DNA from: Terfezia claveryi
Lineage: Eukaryota; Ascomycota; Pezizomycetes; Pezizales; Pezizaceae
DNA length: 64,000 nucleotides
Assembly (NCBI GenBank): GCA_015179025.1
Contig: WHUX01000026.1
Span: 62,001 to 126,000 of the forward strand
Direction: 5' to 3'
Shown here in pieces: positions 11,609-20,501 of this stretch. Made by a program: the position numbers and the translations under genes. Below the pieces are notes generated by a model that was given only the letters and a program-made list of their open reading frames with translations, made no database searches and was not told the DNA's origin. Each line of letters opens with the position of its first letter. Within the stretch, counting starts at the first letter, position 1.

Positions 11609-11699
11609 ATAGTTAACTTATTCACTGACTATCATTTACCTCAATCACAGACATTCCCGTCTAAATAACTAGCAGAACCAAGATGTATGTTTTGCAAAA

Positions 11700-11746
11700 T
11701 CGTGTCACAGAGGTTGTCATAGAGGTGTCACGGAGGTCGTGTCAAG
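11700..11746 (+). repeat. TGTCACGGA minisatellite, array G
   Basis: Three to four 12-13 bp units with the same GAGG-type spacer as array F (TGTCACAGAGGT, TGTCATAGAGG, TGTCACGGAGG). It may be the far end of the array that the LTR element landed next to. Confidence 0.75.
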
Positions 11747-13409
11747 GGAACGAGGTTGAGCCCAAAGTGGAAAGACTACTAACGAAGTTTGTGTTTAAGT
11801 ATTTGCAATGCCAAACCATTCTGAGAAGAAAAAGACAACTGGTAAAGCGCCAACCAGCCCGGCACCAGAACCTCCCATGCAGAAAAAAAGAAAGACAACC
11901 CTAGGAGCGCCAGCCAGCCCGGTCGCGAAGACGCCGACAACTCACACAGAGCATATTCCCCAAAAAAGGAAGATAAGAGCCGAATTAGCTCACCCAATTG
12001 AGGATGTTCCAAGAAGAAGGACAAGAGCCGAACTAGCCCTCATCCCACCCCCAGTTGAGGATGTTCCAACAAGGAGAAGGACAAGAGCCGAACTAGCCTT
12101 CTACCCACCCCCAATTGCAGATGTTCCAACAAGAAGCACGCCAAGAGCCGAACTTGCCGAGGATGTTCCAAAGAATCTTTATGCCAAATATGCCAACTTC
12201 CCATGGGGCCCTCGAGAGTTTAATCCAGACACAGAATTTAGTGGGGGGAGGAAGGCATGGGGCACCTCCACTAATCCCCATATGAAAAAAATTCGAGAAA
12301 CACACAAGAAACTGCTTGGACCCCCGCTGTCATGGGAGCGGGCCAAGGACTAGAAAAGGCAAAAGGTAAACAGGGTGCTCAAAGCAGGGATTAAGGAGGC
12401 CGAATACGCCACTACTACTGGAAGGGCAATAGGCACCCGAAGGGCCTCGTTAACCGATGTGGAACGAGGCAACTTTGAACGACTGGTTCAAAGGACTTGC
12501 AACCTAATGTTTATCCACAAAAAGGCATATATTTTGTACCAGTGGCATCAGCTATCTGACAAGTAGAAGCGAGTCTATTTGGAATTACAGGAGCAAGAAG
12601 AGCTCCCCGAATTCAAAATTCCCAATGCTGAGTTGGAAGCAATAGGAGTAAAGCCAGTGCAGTAATTCGCAGTAGTCATTAGCATTGTGCCAATCAACCG
12701 CCGAGCCTATGCCCGATTTGATGAGCCAACCGAACGTGACACAGTGTCTGGGCACGGGACTAGTGATACAGGACCCAACACACCACTAGCAATTGATAGC
12801 AGGATGCAGACTATACAAGAGGAGTTGGCTGAGGGGGGTGCTGACGATTGCTTAAGTGATGAGGATATTGGGACGGATATTGAAGAGGTAGATGCTTCCT
12901 CGTGCTTGATCTAAATCTGAGAACTTTACTCATCAGGAAAAAAAATTTGGCGTCTGGACGCAGCACCAAGCGTCCGGACGCTATTTTGCGTCCTGTGCGT
13001 CCTGTGCATCCGGACGCCCCGGGGTATTGCATTACGATCCGGACGCAACTAGGGCCCTGCGCTGCGTCGCAATACAATCCCGACGCCATTGGGGCAACAA
13101 TAGCCGTCCAGATGGTGGTTGACATAAGCTCAACGTCTGGATGTCAGAGTTCATTCCTATCGCATCAACAACTCAATTGAGGTTGTTAATGCTATAGGTT
13201 CCATGTCTGGCGTTGCTGAACCAGGGCCCCAAATCGCTCTCTTCTACAATGCACACCCGCTCACCACTTGCATGTACGACAGCCAGGTACGTAGCCACTA
13301 TTGCAGCCATTGAATATGCACATAGCAGAAATATCCATTGTATTCGCTAATAATTATATACACGGAAGTAATAGATATATATATAGAGCATGCAATCGCT
13401 GCTCCAATC

Positions 13410-13490
13410 GCACTAACACTCGCTCTAATACTCGCACTAACACTCGCTCTAATACTCGCTCTATTACTCGCTCTAATGCTCGCCGTAATG
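13410..13490 (+). repeat. 12-bp tandem array, left arm
   Basis: About six units of CGCTCTAATACT. The mirror-image array in the right arm is longer. Confidence 0.85.
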
Positions 13491-13799
13491 TGCTGGGATA
13501 TAGAGCGAAGGGAAAATGCGCGGGGAAGGGAGGTATATATACAGGAAAACCATAGTTGCCAAGGCCGACTGGTAAGGCCGACAATTTAGACTTTCCGAAG
13601 ACAATGAGATAAGGGATAACAAGAGAAGTGGCAGGACAGTTATCAATGGCGCTCAGCCCCCTTTCGCCCGCGGGTGCCGTACTATTCAATGCCTGGCCTG
13701 GAAATAGTCATATTGGGAAATCGTAGTCGTTGTATGGAGATATGTGCGGAGTTCACGCTTTGTGATATGTTTCGTAGGAATCCATGCATTCACGGGCTT

Positions 13800-14665
13800 A
13801 TATATATATATAAGCGAGAAACTGGTGCTTTTGGAGACATATATATATATATATGCGAGAAATCCATGAATTCCCGGGCATATATATATATATATATGCG
13901 AGAAACTCGTGCTTTTGAAGACTTATATATATATGTGCGAGAAACTCATGCTCTTGGGGACATATATATATATATGCGAGAAACTCATGCTTTTGGGGAC
14001 ATATATATATATATGCGAGAAATCCATGCATTCGCGTGCATATATATATATATATGTGCGAGAAACACGTGCTTTTGGAGACTTATATATATATGTGCGA
14101 GAAACTCATGCTCTTGGGGACATATATATATATATGCGAGAAACTCATGCTTTTGGGGACATATATATATATATGCGAGAAATCCATGCATTCGCGTGCA
14201 TATATATATATATATGTGCGAGAAACACGTGCTTTTGGAGACTTATATATATATGTGCGAGAAACTCGTGCTTTTGGAGACTTATATATATATTTGCGAG
14301 AAACTCATGCTCTTGGGGACATATATATATATATGCGAGAAACTCATGCTTTTGGGGACATATATATATATATGCGAGAAATCCATGCATTCGCGTGCAT
14401 ATATATATATATATATGCGAGAAACACGTGCTTTTGGAGACTTATATATATATGTGCGAGAAACTCGTGCTTTTGGAGACTTATATATATATGTGCGAGA
14501 AACTCATGCTTTTGGGGACATATATATATATATGCGAGAAATCCATGCATTCGCGTGCATATATATATATATATGTGCGAGAAACTCGTGCTTTTGGAGA
14601 CATATATATACATATATGCGAGAAATCCATGCATTCGCAGGCTTATATGTCTCCAAAAGCATGAG
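13800..14665 (+). repeat. central tandem array of the fold-back element
   Basis: Units of about 40 bp consist of (TA)n, then TGCGAGAAACTCATGC, then TTTTGGGGA. Variants ACTCGTGC, ACACGTGC and ATCCATGCATTCGCG are arranged in a higher-order repeat of about 180 bp that occurs about four times. Open frames of up to 337 codons run through it in several frames on both strands and are not genes. Confidence 0.85.
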
Positions 14666-15074
14666 TTTCTCGCATATATATATATAAGTCTCCAAAAGCA
14701 CCAGTTTCTCGCTTATATATATATATAAGCCCGTGAATGCATGGATTCCTATGAAACATATCACAAAGCGTGAACTCCGCACATATCTCAATACCACGAC
14801 TACGATTTCCCAATATGACTATTACCAGGCCAGGCATTGGATAGTATGGCACCCGCGGGCGAAAGGGGGCTGAGCGCCATTGGTCACTGTCATGCCACTT
14901 CTCTTGTTATCGCTTATCACATTGTCCTCGGAAAGTCTAAATTGTCGGCCTTAGCAGTCGGCCTTGGCAACTATCGTTTTCCTGTATATATACCTCCCTT
15001 CCCCGTTTTCCTGTATATATACCTCCCTTCCCCGTGCATTTTCCCTTCGCTCTCTATCCCAGCACATTACAGCT

Positions 15075-15295
15075 AGCATTAGAGTGACTATTGGAGCGAG
15101 TATTACGGCGAGTATTAGAGCGAGTATTAGAGCGAGTATTAGAGCGAGGATTGGAGCGAGTGTTAGAGCGAGTATTGGAGCGAGTATTAGGGCGAGTATT
15201 AGAGCGAGTATTGGAGCGAGTATTAGAGCGAGTATTGGAGCGAGTATTAGAGCGAGTATTAGAGCGAGTGTTAGAGAGCGAGTGTTAGTGCGATT
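15075..15295 (+). repeat. 12-bp tandem array, right arm
   Basis: About 17 units of GAGTATTAGAGC with TTGGAGC variants, the reverse complement of the left-arm array. The difference in copy number between arms shows expansion or contraction after the inverted repeat formed. Confidence 0.87.
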
Positions 15296-16203
15296 GGAGC
15301 AGCGATTGCATGCTCTATATATATATCTATTACTTCTGTGTATATAATTATTAGCGAATACAATGGATATTTCTGCTATGTGCATATTCAATGGCTGCAA
15401 TAGTGGCTACGTACCTGGCTGTCGTACATGCAAGTGGTGAGCGGATGTGCATTGTAGAACAGAGCGATTGTGGGCTATCCGTTAGCAACGCCAGCGGTAG
15501 AACCTATAGCGTTGGGGACGAGCAGCCCGTTCCATGTTGCGTCCAAGAGGAGGGAGCATCTGCAAAGCGCATGTGTTGCGTCCCAGGCGCGCGAGCACCG
15601 CTCGAGCACCGTCCGAGTGCGTCCGGACGCTCACGCGCCGAGCGTTTGGCATCCTGATCTTGAGTTTGTCTCCCATGCGTCCTGTGCGTCCCAGGCGTCC
15701 GGACGCACAGGACGCAAATAATATTTTTGGTGATGCTCACAAGTAGATAGGACTACGATGACAAACCCAACAAGGAAGATGATGATGAAGATACAGGACT
15801 ATGGGGCCGATGGGTAGCTTCGGAGGGTTCTTCAAAAGAAGAAGGTCAATCAACTGAATCCGACTCCAGCAAACGGGGAAAGGCGTTGTCAGTACCTAGC
15901 GGAGATAGGCCTGCCGAATTACTTCCAAGCGACACTGAAGATGGGGACTATAGGGATTCCACCGAGGAGAACGATTGCGAAGTCAATAAATGAGTATATC
16001 AGTGGATTTTACGTCAAGGTGCTGCGATGACAACAAGCGACAACAATAAAGATGACAAAGGCAAGAAGCAAGTCGCAGGCGATGATGGGAAGAAAGATGA
16101 GCTAGCAGATAAGGATGAGGGTGAGTATAATGATGAAGGTGACAATTACAGTGAGGATAGGGAAGAAGCAAACTAGGGAGGAGAATGGGAACTAATTTGG
16201 ATT

Positions 16204-16308
16204 TCTTTTTAGTGTCACGGATGGAAAACATATCACGGATGGAAAACTTGTCATGGATGGAAAACTTGTCACGGATGGAGAACTTGTTACGGATGCCGTG
16301 AATGGTCG
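16204..16308 (+). repeat. TGTCACGGA minisatellite, array H
   Basis: Five units of 18 bp, TGTCACGGATGGAAAACT, with ATCACGGA, TCATGGA and TTACGGA variants. It lies 28 bp after the stop of the acidic-tail gene and 546 bp before the H3-like ATG. Confidence 0.85.
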
Positions 16309-16853
16309 TTCGTTAACAATTTTCTGAGGTTTAATTGTATCTACTACTTTTGTGTTTGATTTTGTATTTTATTGCGTCTTTGCTTGTATGTTTGTTAGAT
16401 GACTACAGCCTGAAGCAAGGGGTATTTCATTTTTGTGTTGTTTTTGGATGTCTACGGCATATGCGAGAGATATTTTCTTTGTGTATTTTTTTGATATCAA
16501 CTGAGCACGCTAGGGGGTATTTGTTTTAGAATTATGTGTATCTCTACGGGGTATTTTCCTTATATGTTTTTTTTGATATAAATAGGCTAATGTGGCGTAA
16601 CACTAAGGTAATGTTTTTTTGTTACTCCCTTTGTTATGAGTGAGCTAACAGATGGGGATGCAGATAAACAATGAATTATACTTTGTTGTAGAGCTCAATG
16701 CTTGAGATCAGTCTATTTTTCGTCCACTTCGTACTCTCGGAAACATACATATACAAGCAGACTTACTGTCCCAAACCTCAGATCCTTCGATTTGCAACCT
16801 TTAGTCAGTGGATATTATACTTACTCTTTTGTACCCCCGAATACACAGATATA
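16309..16853. other. T-rich spacer upstream of the H3-like gene
   Basis: Pyrimidine- and T-rich sequence with no coding block that I can support. An upstream open frame (from 16698) leads in-frame into the H3-like ATG but is hydrophobic and unlike a histone tail. Confidence 0.45.
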
Positions 16854-17783
16854 ATGGCCGGAACGAAACAACGAGCTAGGAATGTCAAGACGATAGTACC
16901 TCCTGCGAGAGTACCTACAGTGGTCCTAAAAAAGAGAGGGGTACTCCCCAAAAAGAAAAGGGTACTCCCCAAAAAGAAAAGGGTAGTCCCACAAAAGAGA
17001 AGAGTAGATTGGCGTAACAACTCCCCCCAGTTCAATTTGAACTTGGAATGCTAAGTTTGCTGTCAGTGGCAATTATTAGACAAATTCGGAGACAACAGGC
17101 CAGCAGTCAATTAATCATTCCGAAGACTGCGTTCTGACGGTTATGTCGAGAGATCGTATAGGATGTTAACACTGAATACAACAGTTATCCTACGATACTC
17201 AGTGGGCGGACAAATGTGGAGAGAATTGGCATCATAGCAACAAATGCCCTCCAAGAGGCTACGGAGGCATACCTCCATGAATTTTTAACAAGTAATAAAG
17301 CATATATCGTGAGAAGGTCAGGGTGAGACTAACCAGGTGTATGAAATAGCAATTAATCTGTATGCAATACAGAGCGAAGACTGAAACCCACCACGCCAAA
17401 TAATTCTACAAAGGGATGTGGTGTTGTGGCATCAGGTGGAAGCCAATCGGCTATCTGGAGGTAATGTGACCTACCACCCTGCACCCCAAGCACCACCAGT
17501 TCCACTATTGCCCTCATCATCCTCCTCATCATCCTCCTTATCATCCTCCTCATCATCACCATCGTTACCATCATCACCCTCATTATTATCATCATCAGAA
17601 TCATCGTCTTCACCGTCACCATCAGTTTCACCATCAACTAGATCACTGGCATCAGTTGGTGCCCCGCCATCTCCTGCAACTCTTCCTTCGCCGGCATCAG
17701 TTGGTGCCCCACAATCTCCTGCAACACCTCCTTCACCGGCGATACCACCTGCTTTGCCGGTACCACTTGCACCTCCGGCATGA
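16854..17783 (+). pseudogene. histone H3-like gene with long Ser/Pro C-terminal extension, decayed
   Basis: Three exons fit: 16854-17013, 17067-17291 and 17350-17783 (819 bp, 273 codons), with introns of 53 bp (branch GCTAAG) and 58 bp (branch ACTAACC). The protein starts MAGTKQRAR, as H3 starts MARTKQTAR. A tail with three VLPKKKR-like repeats follows. The histone fold comes next: IIRQIRRQQAS (H3 alpha-N REIRRYQKS), RLCREIV (RLVREIA), ALQEATEAYLHEFL (alpha-2) and, after intron 2, NLYAIQ then IILQRDVVLWHQV (NLCAIH, VTIMPKDIQLARRI). Loop 1 is about 14 residues longer than in H3. About 110 Ser/Pro/Ala-rich residues follow the fold, a tail H3 does not have. Internal stops are TGA 17135, TAG 17159 (where H3 has Gln76) and TGA 17382, all transition-type. 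The H3 identity is solid; whether it was ever a working variant is unknown. Confidence 0.8.
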
Positions 17784-18119
17784 CCTACACTGCTGGCATC
17801 GCCTATATTGTCATCGCGTTCTGACGATGTATGGGGAACGGAAGGAAGAGGCCAGGAGTAGGGCATTTGACTTTTTCTATAGGGTTATTTTTTTGGGTTG
17901 TGTTATGTATCTGGGGGATAGATATCTTGCGATCAGCTTCGTTTTTTATTTTTTTTTTTTTTTTTAGGTTATATTAAGTTGTGATGGTAGGAAATGGAAT
18001 GTTAGGAGAGCTCATAATCTGGGTGAAACATAATTTGCCAGAATAGACAATTCCGTGACAACTTGAGGCAATTCCGTGACGACTATAGGATAGTAAGAAA
18101 TGGCGACGATTCTATAACC
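17784..18119. other. spacer after the H3-like gene, with a small CCGTGACA pair (array I)
   Basis: The frame after the TGA at 17781 stays open for 27 more codons to a TAG near 17865, so that TGA could also be a decayed CGA. A T-run follows at 17946-17966. At 18050-18082 two copies of AATTCCGTGACAACT / CAATTCCGTGACGACT carry the TGTCACGGA core on the minus strand. Confidence 0.5.
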
Positions 18120-18413
18120 ACGGATCCGTCCTCCTGTTACGGATCCGTCCTCCTGTCACGGATCTATCCTCCTGTCACAGATTGCCCCGCCTGTCATGGA
18201 TTCCTCCTCCTGTCACGGACTTAAACTTTTCCTTCCCACTCAATCCTTACCGCCATTTCTCAACTGCATTCTACTAGTGGCTAACCTTCCGTCCATTCCC
18301 CCATCATTCTCCTGTATAATCTTACCCTGCCTTGCGTGCTAATGTGAATTACATTCATTGATACCTCATCAATTTCTGCACACTCTGATTCTCATAAAAT
18401 GAATCGCTTTAAT
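18120..18413 (+). repeat. direct repeat, right copy, with array J
   Basis: This is the second copy of 2895-3178, including about five TGTCACGGATCCGTCCTCC units at its start. It carries transitions and one small insertion relative to the left copy. Confidence 0.8.
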
Positions 18414-18510
18414 CCAAGCAATCCGTGGTGTGTTCAGTTAAATTTGAACCGAATTATATGAGGAACTGGTCCTCCAGTTGAGTAATATGCGTTAGTAGAT
18501 GACACTAAGG

Positions 18511-18655
18511 CTTGGCGAGTAGTCGACGGCTACTCGGCGCTGGCCCGAGTAATTCAGAGCGACATATAGCCGACTCGCCGAGTTGGAGGCTTGGGCAAAA
18601 CTCGGCTGTCGGCGCAAGTCTTGGCGAGGCGGCGCGGGGAAAAATCGCCTTGGTG
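18511..18655. repeat. GC-rich CTCGG-motif segment, counterpart of 2690-2823
   Basis: It begins CTTGGCGAG and is made of ACTCGGC / GCCGAGT variants. A second CTTGGCGAG occurs near 18632. It is inverted relative to the left counterpart. Confidence 0.4.
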
Positions 18656-18699
18656 CGCACACTAATCTCAAAGGATTAATCATGGGATAACAAGTGAGA

Positions 18700-20500
18700 A
18701 GGGGTGTTGAAAATAATCATTTCCTTTCGATATAGTTAAGTATTTCCATACAATACATCGTTCTCTCTTACGATTACTTCCATATCATGCTGATACCCAA
18801 TATGGACACTTGCTACCCGATTAAGGACTTCTGTATTATTTCTTTTATATGTGTTCACATGTTGTTCACATGTTCCTACTATCTTTACTTACTTTCATAA
18901 CTTAGTATCTATTATTATTGCATGATGCTGCTTTACTACTTAAGGTTACTACTTACTTGTCTCAGTTGTCATGACTCAACGATCACCACTTCTATGACTT
19001 TCTGTTATATTCATTGACTCATATTACTATCTCAGTCGTATACCTCTATATATTTCTTCATTCACATGTGCACGATATACTATTCTTAGGTTATGTAACT
19101 TAGACTTTCTTACTAGATCTTTGCCCTCAACTCATACCATTATATATGAGTTTCCTACTCTTGTATCTAGTTCTATACACTTCTCGATTAGACTCAATAG
19201 ACTGTCTACTCTCGACATAGTCCTATCATCTGCTCTTTCACACTTCTGCTCACTCATACTCTCTGCTTCATAGCACTACTGTCCACCGCTACTACCTCCG
19301 TAATTACTACCGCGATACTACCACTCATAGTAACCTTTCAATAGTTCTTAATATAGTAGAATCTAAATTACTATGTAATTAGCTCTAAACTTATATTAAG
19401 TTATTATAGCCTAGTTTATTAGGATCTTTATTTCTCATTTTTAGTAACATTTAATCAATTTAACTATAATATTCTATAAAGTACCTACTAGTAAACTAGT
19501 ATTAGAACTTAAATAATATATTAGGAGATAAGATATTAGGGTTATCTTCTAGCTTGTTAGATATTAAGATCCTCTAAAAATTGTATTTAGTAAGCTTTTA
19601 TTTAGTTTTTACCTTTATTATTATTTTATCAACTTTAACTATATAGTTAATACTATTGTCTATAGTAAAGTATATCTTATATTAGTACTTTATATATTCA
19701 TATAGTTCTTTAATAGCCTCAATTTCTTTTCTTTTCTATCTAGTAAGCTTAACTTACTGAGTAGTAATTATAGTAATGTTAACCTCAATCTAATGCAAAC
19801 AATACTTAACAATATAACCTATTAATCTATAGTAAATCAATATAAGAATTTTCTCTAAAAGAATCAGATATAGGTATACAGAGCTTGAGTCTAAGCAAAT
19901 ATTATTAACTTCATTATCTAGCTCTTAAATAATAGTATAAGGTTTAATAATATTACCTTTAAGTTTATTATATATGGTAATTTTAAAGCAATTTATACTT
20001 TATTTACTATTAGGTTTTTTAAAAGTAGACTATTCTAATAGAAGAGAGATAGTATCTCCTTTATATATACAAGTAGTTTTAATATTAGATAGAATATTGC
20101 AATACCTAACTTCTATATATTCAATAGTATTAGGAAGTTTAACTAATGTAGTAAGAAAATGATAAAAAATGAAAGTAGTTTAATTATATAAGTAAACAAA
20201 CTATGGATTGTTTTCAATTAATAAGAATCCAAATTCATAAGTATTAATGATTAGAGTGCAGATATCAGAAATAAGTTTATAATCATATTTTAGAAATAAT
20301 TCAGTTGTTTCTTCAAGAGTGCATGTAAAAGTATCCCTAATTATAGCCTTTTAACTTCTATATAAAATGAATAGGATCCAGGCTTCCTTCCTGCCCTAAG
20401 AGTCTTCAGATTTAAGATACTAATTTAAGAGTACTTGGAATTGGTCCCTCATAACTCATAGGTTAAAGTAGTAATTCTATTGCGTGTAATATTAGTTAGA
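18700..20500. other. AT-rich decayed block
   Basis: About 1.8 kb, strongly AT-rich (most extreme at 19330-20440), nearly free of CpG, with no usable open frame longer than about 60 codons. Runs such as TTAATATAGTAG and many TAG/TAA in all frames fit a repeat exhausted by C-to-T mutation. I could not recover a parent element. The 3' intron of the gene at 20502-21257 opens into it. Confidence 0.6.
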
Positions 20501-20501
20501 G

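Larger units (their letters stand above)
10041..11613 (-). mobile_element. complete short LTR retrotransposon (non-autonomous), TSD ATAGT
   Basis: Two 277-bp direct repeats, 10046-10322 and 11332-11608, begin TGTTAG and end GTAACA, so they have TG...CA termini. They are flanked by the 5-bp target duplication ATAGT at 10041-10045 and 11609-11613. By eye the LTRs differ at about seven sites, nearly all transitions. Bases next to the left LTR read on the minus strand as AGAGGGGGAGTAA, a polypurine tract directly before an LTR, so the element is oriented minus. The internal 1,009 bp has no RT, integrase or protease. It contains one 75-codon minus-strand frame (10699-10472, start MACGIPPYHDYPG) that may be a gag remnant, and a 20-bp tandem repeat. 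No standard tRNA primer-binding site was recognised. Confidence 0.9.
12938..15730. mobile_element. 2.8-kb fold-back (long inverted repeat) element
   Basis: The left arm (about 13180-13850) and right arm (about 14640-15525) are reverse complements over several hundred bases. For example 13300-13400 pairs with 15300-15420, and 13660-13830 pairs with 14680-14860. Each arm carries a 12-bp tandem array. The outermost 250 bp on each side are rich in GCGTCC / GGACGC motifs, in inverted orientation and less exactly matched, like subterminal transposase-binding sites. The loop is a tandem array with AT-runs. No transposase frame is present; the long open frames in the arrays are repeat artefacts. It lies wholly inside the intron of the decayed gene at 11808-16176. 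Exact ends and target duplication were not fixed. It could be a Foldback-type or large MITE element. Confidence 0.75.
11808..16176 (+). pseudogene. decayed gene for a basic-then-acidic, possibly HMG-box-like, chromatin-type protein
   Basis: Bases 11808-12887 and 15751-16176 are two same-phase blocks (1080 + 426 bp, 502 codons). They join at donor GAG|GTAGAT (12888) and acceptor GATAG|GAC (15750). The N-terminus is Lys/Arg-rich (KKRKTT) with three repeats of RRTRAELA...PPP.EDVP. The middle holds YQWHQLSD.QKRVYLEL (from about 12540), which fits the W-x2-LSD-x2-K-x3-Y pattern of HMG-box helix 3; the first half of an HMG box is not evident. The C-terminus is strongly acidic (NKEDDDEDTG; KDEGEYNDEGDNYSEDREE). 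Four in-frame stops, TAG 12351, TAG 12564, TAA 12663 and TGA 15991, are each one C-to-T change from CAG, CAG, CAA and CGA. The intron is filled by the 2.8-kb fold-back element. The HMG likeness is tentative; the gene is dead as it stands. Confidence 0.6.

Noticed and set aside
13800..14665. CRISPR-like periodic array
   Set aside because: Units have no unique spacers, contain (TA)n and belong to a fold-back element in a eukaryote.
13674..14728. Open frames of 230-337 codons (YIYICEKLM-type)
   Set aside because: They follow the period of the central tandem array, exist in several frames and on both strands, and have no domain.
14951..15400. Frames of 65-149 codons in the right-arm 12-bp array
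   Set aside because: They are artefacts of a 12-bp tandem repeat that is open in several frames.
16698..16853. Upstream extension of the H3-like frame
   Set aside because: It encodes a hydrophobic stretch unlike any histone, and the MAGTKQRAR start matches the H3 N-terminus exactly where expected.
17471..17866. 131-codon acidic minus-strand frame
   Set aside because: It is the reverse of the Ser/Pro-coding tail of the H3-like gene; the plus frame links to histone exons and this one links to nothing.
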